A stretch of 64,000 nt of DNA from Karstenula rhodostoma CBS 690.94. Its lineage: Eukaryota; Ascomycota; Dothideomycetes; Pleosporales; Didymosphaeriaceae. The translations under genes were made by a program, and so were the position numbers. Below, in pieces: positions 10,440 through 21,434 of the stretch. The DNA lies in contig MU001514.1 in NCBI GenBank assembly GCA_010093485.1, positions 168,357 through 232,356 on the forward strand, read 5' to 3'. A model generated the notes under the pieces. The model did no database searches. It was not told where the DNA came from and saw only the letters and a list, made by a program, of their open reading frames with translations. Each line of letters starts with the position of its first letter. The first letter of the stretch is position 1.

Positions 10440-10830
10440 GTTTGTAGAGCTTACTTAATACTTCGTTTACCGCATCATCATATCTTACTCTCACGCAGCA
10501 GTCACAGTCTATAATTTATCTATTATATTATAGGACAATACTTCGTAGCTTATATCAACGATCAGAACACCACAGTTCGTACTGGTTTCTAGAGCCTACC
10601 CAATTCTTTATTTACCTACTTACAACGCTTCAATCATGTTACTATTAGACGGTAGTCGTAGTTTATACTCTATCTATTGTTGTTGGCACCCTGCTGAGTT
10701 CTTGTACTGCGGTTTGCCGTGGTTCGCAAAAGCGCGCGAAGTTTCACATTTAATACTTTATCTATCACTTTACGGGGCACTGCTTTGTAGTTCGTTTAAC
10801 AATCAGGAAATCATGAACTCCTGAAACACC
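10440..10830 (+). repeat. AT-rich, RIP-like duplicated repeat
   Basis: Two diverged copies. One starts near 10449 (GTTTGTAGAGCTTAC) and the other near 10587 (GTTTCTAGAGCCTAC). The second halves, near 10515-10571 and 10753-10809, align without gaps over 57 positions with 18 mismatches, 12 of them transitions. The whole block is strongly AT-rich and has no coding frame. It looks like a RIP-mutated transposon relic, with copy 2 carrying the short insertion described next. Confidence 0.65.
10661..10767 (+). mobile_element. Short dispersed repeat, copy 1, inside the AT-rich repeat
   Basis: The core 10683-10756 starts TTGGCACCCTGCTGAG and ends TTTAATAC. Its equal-length partner is 14605-14678. The flanks TTTATACTCTATCTAT (about 10662) and TTTAATACTTTATCTAT (about 10749) form a direct repeat. 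The sister copy at about 10515 has only one version of this target (TATAATTTATCTATTA) and no insert, so it behaves as an empty site. Confidence 0.6.
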
Positions 10831-11114
10831 CCACTATCGTAGGTGTTGTGTCGACATGCATCTTCCACCACGTAATCCACCGATGACCGCAGAATTAGAA
10901 AAATATTAACACCACGCCATCCACTTTGTGATACTGTCCTCAAGTGAAATCGAGAGAGAAATTAATGCACTTTACGTCGTTCACCGGCAAATCTTGCTTC
11001 AATCCGCAATTGACGTATTCGTAAGAAACATTCATTCATTCTATCTCATAAAAGTCATAATTGGATTCCTCTGTCCATCTCCCACTTCCACCATCTCCGC
11101 GTCTATCCTATCCC
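10831..11114. other. 3' flank of the sugar-porter gene
   Basis: Short AT-biased spacer with no gene or repeat that I can define. Confidence 0.45.
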
Positions 11115-12832
11115 TTAGACCCTCTGATCCACACTCCTATTCCTGCCCGCACCGGGTATCTCTTCCATCTGCACACCAACCGCCTTCTCGCCCTCCGTAT
11201 CCAAGACCTCAGACATACCGCCATGCCCCTTTGTCATTTCGGCGCCCTTGCGTCCAATAAGGTACCAGGGCAGGTTGAAAAGCTCGTCCATAGCCTCGAG
11301 ACTCTTTCCAGTGGTCTCGGGCAGGAAGAACCACACCCAGGCGAGACCGATAGCCGTGACAATGCTGAAGAACAACATAGTGCCGCCGTGCGTCATAGCG
11401 ATGAACATGAGCGGGACGGCCTTTGAGTTTCCGTACTGGTTGACGAAATGGAACGTCATGGCGAAACTGCCGCCCAGAGCGCGGAGTCGCAGGGGGTAAA
11501 TCTCAGAGTTGATGAGATACTGGATACTGTTCCAGCCCAGCGCCCATCCGAATCCTGACACGTAGATGAAGAAGATGGCGCCCTTTGCAGCGCTCTTCAT
11601 GCTGGCTGATTGGGGGGCCCCCTTGACGGCAACACTTTTGTCGACGAAGAGGAAGATGGCCATGTACAGCATAGCGAAGAGCTGCAGTGAGATACCGCTA
11701 GAGAGAGCGCGCTTACGTCCGATGTAGTCGATAAGGACAAATGCACAGAGCAGAGATGAGATGAGTTTGACGAGACCGAAGATGGCAGTTGCGAAGAGCT
11801 TCTCCCGTTGGCCAGTCGTCCCCATCATGGCGAAGTACTGCGGGGCGTAGATAGTTATTGAATTGGCACCCGACCATTGACCGAGAAGCTGCGAGAAGAT
11901 ACTGAGTTGGATGCGGTAAAGATTTGCCTTGCTGGAGAATAATTCGCGGACGGGACCTAGCCATGAAGTACCCTTGGTAGCTTCCCTCTCGCGGTTCAGC
12001 TGCTCGTTGATATCGAAGACTTCTGATTGAATGTATGGGTGCTCTGCCGGAAGATTGCGAAGCTGCACCAAGTTCTTGAGAGCTTCCTCATGGCGTCCGA
12101 CCTTGATGAGCCAACGCGGCGATTCCTTGGCGAAGAATGAGAGAGTGAAGATGATGCCGGAAAACATGAGGTGCATGCTGTTGGGTACAAGCCACTGCGC
12201 GTCTGTCTTGCTTGAGATGTGAATCGAAGACCCCCAAGAAGCAAAGTAAGCAAGCATGATACCAAGGTAAACCGCACCGGAGAATGCGGTCACGCAGAGA
12301 CCACGAATAGCCCTGGGCGCAGTCTCTGCCAGGTATGTAGGAGCGACGACGGTTGTTTGTCCAATACCAATGCCAGCGATGAATCGTCCCGCATATACCA
12401 TGCCAATGCTTCCCGTCGATGCGCTAGCTAGGAAGATTGTGATTCCAAGGACCCAGATGGCGCAAAGCTGGCGCACTGCCCAGAGACGACCAATCTTGTC
12501 GGTCACTAAGAAAGCGACAAGAGCGCCCAGAATTGAACCCATCTGAACCATGGATGTGATGTTTGACAAAAGCTCGGCTTTCTGGTGCTCAGATTTATCT
12601 GGGTCTTCCAACCCAAACTTCTTGATAAACGGGTCGAGTTCAGCGGTGGTGCCGATAAGACCTTCATCGATACCTCGGGCTGCGCCCATCAATCCGAAGA
12701 CTATACGAGTACGTTAGGGACGCATCTTAGCCTTGCGAGGTGTATGCCCTTACCAAAGACGCCAAACCACAGTCTCCAGTTAAGGGACTCCTTCGGCGTG
12801 TCTTTCAAATTCTCTCTCCATGGATTCCACAT
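11115..12832 (-). CDS. MFS sugar porter
   Basis: Plasma-membrane sugar (or quinate-like polyol/acid) uptake carrier; the substrate is not certain. Two exons (12832-12754 and 12700-11115) with a 53-nt intron (donor GTAAGG, phase 1) give 554 aa. Sugar-porter signatures are all present: 'GARGIDEG' in TM1, 'DKIGR' and 'DYIGRKRA' loop motifs, 'GRFIAGIGIGQTTVVAPTYL' in TM4, 'ESPRWL' before the central loop, and 'PETTGKSLEAMDELF' after TM12. The N-terminal 'MWNPWRENLKDTPKESLNW' comes from exon 1; without it the start would fall inside TM1. The C-terminal 40 aa are polar. It lies beside a repeat-rich block but its codon use and motifs look intact. Confidence 0.92.
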
Positions 12833-14565
12833 TGTGTCGGGATATTTTGAGGCGAGACTGGTTATTGTGGAGGGGAGGTGGATCTGTTGACGAGCGGGGC
12901 ACGCTCGAGAACTTGCGATAGACTCAGGTCACGCAACTCCAGCTACAGAGCCCATGAAGGCGCGGGCGCATGCCTTTATACCACATGGTCGGTTTCCCAC
13001 ACCGGGGTAGTTCTGCGGAGCACTCTCACGAAAAGGGAAGTCTAGGCGCGTGTCGGTAAGATTTCTCCAGCTTCTCCGATCCACCCATCCCCCGCATGAG
13101 GCGGCAACCTCCGCAAAACGCTTCGCAACGAGGCACGACTGGCTAACCGACCAGCCCTTGGTGTAGCGGTGACAGTTGGGGGTTGCAATGCCGAGACCCT
13201 GACGCGTGAGCAGCAAGGAAGCTTTCGACAAGGTGCATTAGTGGAGCTTGATCCATCGGACAGCCCGAACAAGAAACAAGACCGGGGCTTGTGATACGTC
13301 ACATTACCTAGAGATCAACGTGTTCCCCGCATACAAGCGAGCATCTTTGCGGCATGGTGCTTGGTGCCCCGTTGCGCGGGAAGGAGGCGGCCGGAGCCCG
13401 TCCGTTCAACATGGTGGCGTGGGATGTCCGTCGAAGAGATGATGGATTTGCTGCGAGGTGCTGGCGAGCTGAAGACGCTACTGACAAATTAGACCATCGA
13501 GGAAGAGCCGCATGTTTATCTGTGTCCCGAGGAATCGCAATAGTAATTGTGTCAACAATCAGAAAACCAGCACCCTGTAGTCCTCTCGTCGTTGCTGACA
13601 CGGACCGAGTCTTGATGCACACTTGGAGCACAACAACAACCCATCGTAAGAGTCGAATATACCGTGAGTGAGCCCGACTTCAGTTCCCCGCGTCAAATTT
13701 GCCTCTTGGCTGATATGCACACCATTAGCGTGCATGCATCAGGGTCGAGCAGGCTCGGGCAACTTCCGTATCTTGGAGAGGCCCACCTCCACACGTTCGA
13801 CCAAAAGTAATTGGAAACGCGGCGTAATCGGAGCAACAGTACTGGATATCGGCAGAGAATGGCGTGACATGAACATGGATCGGTGCGCCTGTCTGTGCGC
13901 CTCTGGCTGTGGGTCGTGACAGCGGATCTTGGGGTGTTAGGTCGGGTGTCGTAAACCCCACACGTGCGCTGCGCCCCGGATCCCCAGATTTCAATCTCAG
14001 GGTTGTCCGGAACTGCTTTGGGTTCAGGATGTCCTGGAATCAGCGAAGAAACAGAGAAGCGCTCACAAACGTATCGTCCAGGTGCAAGGAAAACTAGGCG
14101 TTGACTGTGAGAGGTCCCGATTCCCGGGCCAACCTCGGAGCAAGTCATCAAACCACAAATGCCGAAGCCCATGAGTAAGTCGTCCGCGTGGGGTGTGGAG
14201 ACAAGAAACACAAGGTGGTACCTCCGGGGCACCTGATATTTGCTAGTTGCGTGGGCTTGGCAGCTGGCTAAGCCAACTTAGTATAGTCTTCGGGTATCAG
14301 AACGTCTGTTGATTGGCTCCCACGACACGTGACTTAAAAACATACCGTGCCCCGAAGGTACTTCGAAGGCAGGCGCAATCTGTCAGTCTGAGTGGTTGTG
14401 GAGATAGCGGGTCTGAGAAGCAGGCGCTCTCTCTCTGTTTTTCCGGACCCACCGCTTTCTTATTAGCCAGCCCACTAGTACGTCTGGAGCACTTTACGCC
14501 GACGTTGGACAATACTGGCGCGACCCAGAGACTTCCATACACGAAACAAACGAATTGTTTATCAG
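12833..14565. other. Gene-free region upstream of the sugar porter
   Basis: About 1.7 kb with frames up to 179 aa on both strands (for example minus 13693-14232). They overlap and carry no recognisable domain. I see no supported gene. The proximal part should hold the sugar-porter promoter. Confidence 0.5.
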
Positions 14566-14685
14566 TTAAATATGTAGACATGAGCTGTTTGAAATATTTG
14601 TGTTTTGGCACCCCACCGAGTTCCTTTATCGAGTTTTGCCGCGGCTTGTCCGAGCGCGCGAAGTATCAAATTTAATACGTAGACA
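14566..14685 (+). mobile_element. Short dispersed repeat, copy 2, with flanking direct repeats
   Basis: The core 14605-14678 (TTGGCACCCCACCGAG ... GCGCGAAGTATCAAAT) is 74 bp like copy 1 and matches it at most positions. The flanks TTAAATATGTAGACA (14566-14580) and TTTAATACGTAGACA (14671-14685) are 13 of 15 identical. The right flank overlaps the end of the core, as expected if the repeat end is ill-defined. Confidence 0.6.
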
Positions 14686-15096
14686 CAGGGTTCGTCCCGG
14701 GGTTATCGAACCACTACCCAGGTGCCGCGGATGGCCGACATACTGGAGAAAATCCTCTAATCAACAGGGTTCCTACTTAGGGCGCATTGCTGGAATTCTT
14801 GACCGTCAGCCGTGTCCTCTACTCTTCGTGGCCAATTCGCAAAAACTGCTCTCAGATACATACAGCATGATGTGGTCGCCGCAATAGTCTTCAGACACCT
14901 CAAACATACCTAGAGGCCACTCTGAACATGCGTCGCTTGTTTGCGCTAAAGATAATAGAAGCAAAGAAGGAGAAATAGGTCTAAGTCCAGGAGATTTTTA
15001 TCATATCCATTTTCTGCCTATAACTGCTCGTTCACTTACTACGTGTTTCAGTTGTTCCAAGTCACCTCTGTGTCCCCCAACCCTACCCTCATCATC
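14686..15096. other. Intergenic
   Basis: No gene. An imperfect palindrome GGTT-ATC-GAACC lies near 14701. Otherwise nothing stands out. Confidence 0.4.
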
Positions 15097-15155
15097 TGAT
15101 CATCATGCCACGGCTTCCAGAAGCTCGCGAAGTATCATATTTGATCATCATGCCA
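15097..15155 (+). mobile_element. Short dispersed repeat, copy 5, truncated, between perfect 14-bp direct repeats
   Basis: A 31-bp insert (15111-15141; CGGCTTCCAGAAGCTCGCGA...) matches only the 3' half of the longer copies. It sits exactly between two perfect copies of TGATCATCATGCCA (15097-15110 and 15142-15155). This has the form of a 5'-truncated insertion with a target-site duplication. Confidence 0.6.
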
Positions 15156-15575
15156 TCCCTTCAACCTCTACAATAAAACGCTGTTTATCATGGATGTATC
15201 GATGCGAAGATTCCACTTCGGAACTGGAACAGTTCGCACTATTATTGCGCTGCGACAAGTCACTTCTGGCTCAGCCGTCAAAAGAGATTGGCGTAGAAGG
15301 TTTGATTCGCGTATATTCATCTTGGGCACCGGTGAAGAGATCTCACCGGATTATGCTGCAAGGCTGAAAGCTGAATCGTTAATGTCACCGTATGGGCTTA
15401 AGCGCCGACCAATGATATAGAAAAGCCCTCGGCCGCCCAAGGCTCGCATGCAGGAGACTGCGGCTATGCACACCTTCTGCCCCGCTCCCCGATAACAGCT
15501 CTGCCATCGTAACCTAGTCTCTTTTACTCCATTTTCTCGAAATCGACACTCTCACAGGTTTAAGACGCCACTAAG
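15156..15575. other. 5' flank of the ankyrin gene
   Basis: About 420 bp. A 76-aa frame at 15190-15420 has no recognisable feature. The last 100 bp are pyrimidine-rich (TCTCTTTTACTCC), as expected just upstream of a fungal start codon. Confidence 0.4.
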
Positions 15576-18500
15576 ATGGATTCGACGGCTAGACTCAGGA
15601 TTGCGACAAATGCCCTTCAAATTTCGAGTTCGGTGTTTAAGCTACAGGAGACCATTCGGGCATTGCTAAAATCTACGCCTGCAGCGCCCATAGTTTTACA
15701 GCTTCAAAACCAATTGTCGGATTTAATGGTTACCATAAATTATTTGCACGATGTTCTGCACGAGATTCAGGATCCGGACCAAGGCCTCAACTACCCGGAA
15801 GTTGCAGGGTTGCAAACCATTACCGATAAAGTCATTGTAGTTCTCTCTCGCTTGACTGACATACGGCTCGAGGTTTCGAGCACCCTACCGGTGCCCAACT
15901 CCAAAAGAGTCAAGTTGGTGAAGAGATTGAGATCCGAGCTTGAGGAATTGCAGCCTTTGCAGCGATCGATGCAATTTCTTTTGCAGCGCCGACCGAGGTC
16001 ACACACTATGAGGGTAGAATCGAAACTGCTGTCGATATTTGCCAGCGAAAAGTCTTTAGAGGTTCTTCCCACAGGAGTTGCAACTACACTAGTCACGTAT
16101 GGTAGAGGCTCCTGTTCTGCCTCATGCCAATGTTCATGTCACCAAGTCACTCGGGTGTCCACGCCGCGATATCTTAGGCCACTGGTTGGTACTTTGCTGG
16201 GGAAAATTACCCGAATTCCAAGGAAGTTTTGCAATGAACCTCGTTGCAAAGCACCAGGAACATGTGACATAAGTCTCACTCTGGTCTTTCCCACATGGTT
16301 ATGGCGCAGATGGATAGATTTACACCTCTGTCTCGCACCCCGACCGTTGTTTCGACTCTGTTGCCGAAGGGTCGTAAGCCAACATCATGTATCCTTCAAA
16401 TATGCCACCGAAGGTGATATTGAGCTTTTGCGCACCCTTTTCTTGACTGGGGAGAGTCTACCGTTTGATTGTGATGCCAACGGAGACGGCCTTCTACATG
16501 TACGTACCTTATCTATGTTGTAGAGAAGTATCTGACTCATTTTGAAGGTGGCTGCAAGAGAACGGCAATTCGAAATGTGCAAGTTTCTGCTCCAGGAAGG
16601 TGCAGATCGCTATCTACCAAATATATACAACAGGTGAGATATTTTTGAACGAGTATAGCACATCTGACAGATCACAGGACCCCGGCCGATGTTGAACTCG
16701 ATAGATGGATTTCGAGTGATGCGAACTTGGACCGAACCTCTCCGTTCGAGCCCGATGAAAACCTTCTCAGAGAACGAAGATTCTCATTGCTACACTTAGC
16801 TGTGCTTGGCATTGTACATTCAGATGTCGAAACCTTGCTTCAAACGGGCTCAGGCATCTGCGATATCGACGCCGTCGATATAGATCAGCGGACTCCGCTG
16901 TATTGGTCTGTTAGAAAGCGTGACATTAAGTCGACCATGACTCTACTAGAGTATGGCGCAGATCCGCGAGCAGGCGTGAGCCCAATCGCTTGGGCTTGTA
17001 AGAATTCCTATACAGGACCCGAGTTACTCAACATACTCCTCGAAGCTGGCGTAGATCCGAACAGCCACGATAACGACGGTCATACAGCTTTGCAGGCCTG
17101 TGGAATTTTTGGGCGAGATTCACGATTTCTGCATGCATTGGACAACCACGGGGCTGACATCGATATTCGATACTATGGGCCATACCTCCAGTACCAAGGC
17201 CTCACAGCTCTTGGATTCTCGGCGCTTTATGGGCACCCTGCCACGCTGAAACGGTTTCTTCAACTTGGTGCACATCCCGCTCTGTCAGACTCTGAAGGTC
17301 GGACACCCGTCCACTTGGCTATCCAATCATCACGCAAGGCCACCAGGGTGGAATGTCTGACCGCATTATTAGATGCGGGTGCAGACCCGAATCTTCGAGA
17401 CAACAAGAGACGAAATGCTGCAAATACCGCCATGAGCTTACAAGATCTCGATTGTCTCCAGGTTCTGATCAGCCGTGGTGGGGATCTAAATTTCCCTCTG
17501 CCATCGGAACACGAAAGGCGTGGAAACACGGCATACTCTATATTATCATGGCCATTGCTAGAAAGACAAGATGAGGTGGTGAAATTACTATTACAAAGAG
17601 TCAACTTACGCGAGAGGGATACCGTCACAGGCTGCACTGTTCTACACGCTATCGCAAAGTATGGCACTACAACAGCGTTAGTAACCTTCGAGAACCTATT
17701 GTCTGACTTGACAGATGTTTCGGTATTCCCAGCGGACATTGCGTCGTATGAGGTGAACGAAGAAATGCAGGAGCATCGCCGTTTCAGCTCTTTCCTTCAC
17801 CGCTTGGCCGAGAGACAACGGGCAACCGCCACTGACGACAATTCGCGAGGTCATGATATGCTATTACCTGGTCCATCATTCCAGATTTTGGGTCATCGTA
17901 CGAAACAGGCTGAGGACGTTCGCTTCAGCAGTGTTAGAGCCAACTACATTGATGCACCGAAGCCTTACGGCTATGTCCATACAGAAGCTGAGCGAGGCTC
18001 ACAACGAGGCCAAAATAACGAAGTCAGAGTTCCCCCACGAATCAGACCGCAGATATTTCTCCCGATAAAACACCGTAGCGAGGAGTTGGGCGAGGGCAGT
18101 GCTGACCCGAGCTGGACACATATCAACAGCGCAAAATTCTCAGAGCACGCTAGCTTATACAATGACCATCATTCCGTAGCCATCCCGGGGTCTTTTCCGT
18201 CGAGTAGAACTCGCAGAGACGCTCCAAGTCGTTCCAGTGACGATGTCAAGCTTGCTACACTTAACATCAACGAAACAATGCCATCGACGGGGATCTACGA
18301 GTCAAGTTTTTCGGTTGTAGATCGCGATAGCAAGCTTTTCCAAGAAGGCTGGCACGACGGAAATGTGTTTGCGGTGGACAAGAAAAATCAAGAAGACAAT
18401 GACTCTGGGTATGCTTCGGACTCCAGTGACATGGACTACCCTGATACCCCACCTCGGCCTCGGACGCCCGTCTTTGATGTTCAACAGATGCAAGTCCTGT

Positions 18501-19784
18501 TGAAGCGACGTCGTGTCAAAAGTCCGACTAAACCCACCAATGAATCGATGCAGAAGGCTGATGGCGAAGATAATGTCCGACAAAAACGAGTGGAACAGAA
18601 AGCTAAGGAGAACAATGTCGATGTGAGGTCCATCCGCAGTGATTATGGGACCGTCATTGCGGCTATCGGCATGGTGTTCACGGCCATAGACATCATAGCG
18701 GTGGCGCGATCATCATTGATAACAACACGCGCAGCGTTTCGAAGGGCATGCCAAAGACTAATGCGTCCAAAACTCGTCGAAGGCTACGCTAGGATCACAT
18801 GGCCTTGTGTAAGGTTGCCCTTCTTTCTATGCGCTTTCCGCCATCTAACGAAGTCAGTGGTGCGGAAAAGAAGTTTACGCAGACTTCCCTAATGCAAAAC
18901 CTGACGCGATGCAGGCATTGCAGGATGCCCTTAGTAACCATACACCAGATCCTCATGCAGCAAAAAACACATCCGCTGCCAGTTTGCAAATACCAAGTGC
19001 TGCACACCTTGGAAACAGTATTACGCAGAACACCCCCAACTCATCCACCAGTAATTCAACTGGAACGAACAATATCGTAGGAAGGGGAAGCACGGCGGGC
19101 TCTTCCAACTCACTCGTTGTACCAAGATTTCTGGAACTCTGTATTAACACTGGAAAATCTTGCCAAAGCCTCGGAGAAATTGATCTGACCCGGGTCACTT
19201 GTGACGAAGTCCTGTTTGCTTGGGTCCGCAAAAGATATCGAGAGGTGCGGGGCCCCCGCCGACACTGGACGCAATATCTCTACAAACCCGTGGCCATGAA
19301 ATTTGTATCCTTTGGTCTGGAAAGCGAAAAAGGGAAGGTACACATCTTCCAGGAGAACGCTTACCCTACGGCTCAACATGTAGCGACCCAGACGTGGCAT
19401 TACTGGCCTTGTCCACTCGAACCGCCCCTGCCGATGCCAAGTTCCGCATTCATACATTATCTTTGTTACTGCGGTGAAAATGCAAACTCGCGTTCAAAAA
19501 AGCCCGTCTGGCTGCCCAGATTGCCCAAGAAGCTGGAAGAGTCGCTGCTACGAAGCACTGATCCTTTGGCGCACGCCTTCGGGCTGCATATCGTCGAAGG
19601 TCTTAATAGAACCGCCATACTCTGGACGCTGTTCGTTGTGATGACCGTATGTTCAGGGCCGTTACTTGGGTATGTAATTGCAACAAGAGACGTACAAGGA
19701 GCAACTGGTATCGGAGGGCTCATCGTCGCAGTTCTGACCTTGGTGTGCATGTCCGCAACGGCGAGCATGTATAGTGAACATTGA
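15576..19784 (+). CDS. Large ankyrin-repeat protein with HeLo-like N-terminus, Cys-rich linker and two C-terminal membrane segments
   Basis: Four exons (15576-16499, 16548-16633, 16678-18808, 18858-19784) with introns of 48, 44 and 49 nt sum to 1355 aa. Residues 1-150 are all-helical and resemble the N-terminal domain of fungal STAND/NLR proteins (HeLo-like family). A Cys-rich linker follows ('CSASCQCSCH' near 178 and 'CNEPRCKAPGTC' near 219). Ankyrin repeats run from about 285 to 690, for example 'LLEAGVDPNSHDNDGHTAL' and 'LLDAGADPNLRDNKRRNA'. Residues 700-1030 are disordered. The C-terminal domain begins 'ITWPCWCGKEVYADF' and ends with two hydrophobic helices (about 1299-1321 and 1330-1351). 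No NACHT or NB-ARC is seen. A role in non-self recognition or cell-death signalling is inferred from the layout only. Linker and C-terminal domain recur in fungal proteins of unknown function. Confidence 0.85.
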
Positions 19785-20302
19785 CAGACAAGACTTCGCC
19801 AAACGGGAGAAACATTATGCATTATCCCTTCGTGCATTCGTGTAGCGCAACACATAGTCTGTCTAATTGCTCTAGGCACACTCCCCGGCTTGTTCTCCTT
19901 ATCGTGGTTAGTATACAATATAACGCGCTATATTAAGCCGATCATTTTTGCTGTTTCCGTTCTAAGCATCGCTTCTCCACATCATATCGCACGCTTGGTC
20001 TAATCCCAGGAGTCCTTCATCTGCCGGACCCGGATGAAACGTTTTAGCCTGACCTGCCCCATTGGTCGTCCCCTTCATCAAAACGCTCCACATCACAACG
20101 AGCCAATGGAGGATTGCGGTCAGAGATTGATACGTCTATGACAAAAATGAGCAGCCACTCTATAGCATCTTGGTAAAGCTCAAGGATGGACTTTACCTGC
20201 CCCACGAACATTGGCGGTCGTTATATAGATGCGCACAAGCTCCTGTTCGACTGGACAGAAACTTGGTCAATTTCAACTTACTGATCATCAAGAACGCCTG
20301 AC
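19785..20302. other. Intergenic, promoter of the secreted SnoaL-like gene
   Basis: About 520 bp without a gene. TATATA at 20222-20227 lies 76 bp before the ATG at 20303 and is a good TATA candidate. Confidence 0.45.
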
Positions 20303-20912
20303 ATGCGCCTCCTCACATTCCTCGCCGCCGCCATTGTAGCGCCCATCGTTGGTCTCGCAGCCCCGGCCAGCGAAGCACCATCCTACGCAAGAGGCGAGAA
20401 CCTCTGCAGCCAGTACAAGTCGCCCCCAAAGCTCTGCACACCCGACCCCACTGTGACCGTAGAAGAGACGGCAAAGCGAGCGTATCAATTCTACAAGTCG
20501 TTCGTTGTTGACGGCGATGCAAGAACCATGTTCTCCCTCATTGACAATTCCTACATCGTGAGTCTTGACTCCGAAAATCCCGTCTCTTTCTACTGGTTAC
20601 TAAAAGAAACGTCGCAGCAACATCATCCGGGATACGCGAACGGCCCGCAAACTATTTGGTCGCTGTTCTGCAACGGAAAGCCGGCTGGTAGCGCGTCCGG
20701 TTCATCTTGGTGCTTCGACGCTTCCACGAACATGAGTTATGCCCAGTATTCTGTTACTGATCGGTGGCGCTGGGTTGGTGGATGTGTTCATGAGCATGTG
20801 AGTATGAAAGTTACCGTAAGAGAAGAGGATGCTGATTGTTTTCTAGTGGGACCAAGGAGAGAAAATCCCCAAAGATAAGTGCTACAAATTGAACACTACG
20901 TCCATCTATTGA
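20303..20912 (+). CDS. Small secreted protein with SnoaL/NTF2-like fold
   Basis: Three exons (20303-20557, 20618-20797, 20847-20912) give 166 aa. A signal peptide is clear (MRLLTFLAAAIVAPIVGLAAP). The mature part has the shape of a SnoaL-like polyketide-cyclase/NTF2 domain: a helical 'AKRAYQFYKSFVVDGDA', then 'YIQHHPGYANGPQTI' (formed across the first splice), and a final 'GGCVHEHWDQGEKIP' (formed across the second splice), as in 'DGKIVEHWD' of the family. Five cysteines suggest disulfides outside the cell. Whether it is enzymatic or an effector-like protein is unknown. Intron 1 is 60 nt with no in-frame stop, so retention would add 20 residues. The spliced form fits the family better. Confidence 0.8.
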
Positions 20913-21434
20913 ATTAGAGGATACGATAAGAGAGGATAAAGCTGCGATGGCGACTGGATGGCGCAGGCTCTTGAGTTGTCCAATACTACCCTGCTACCAC
21001 GAGTGGTGCTTCTTGACTGAATCGGTAAAACACTTCCCGATGCGTCGTGATGTCTGTTCAATTCCGAATGCTCATCTTTAGATCAAATGCTAAGGAAAGG
21101 TCATGATGGTTCATTGTGTGGTCGTTGCGATGTGACAAGATTCATCCTTCGTATTCCCCGCTGTCGTCATGCCGCTCTTGCCGAAACACTCCACACCCAA
21201 CCCTGACGCCCACCGTTCCAATCCACTCTGGAGCACAGCGCGCTTGCCCAGCTGCCCAGCGCGATGCGCGTCACGAGTGTAAACTTAAACATGTCAAAGT
21301 CATCCTCATCCCAGGCATCGCATCAGATCGTCTTCCTCTTTGAACCTTTGATGATTTCATCACCACCTGCAAGGACACCGCGTCATCGATCGAGTGAATC
21401 GCAGAGTCGCTTTGCTAGGCAAAACAAACAATAA
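20913..21434. other. Intergenic
   Basis: About 520 bp with no gene. The final 80 bp hold the leader of the next gene. Confidence 0.5.

Noticed and set aside
13693..14232. A 179-codon minus-strand frame upstream of the ankyrin gene
   Set aside because: No domain, and shadow frames overlap it on both strands.
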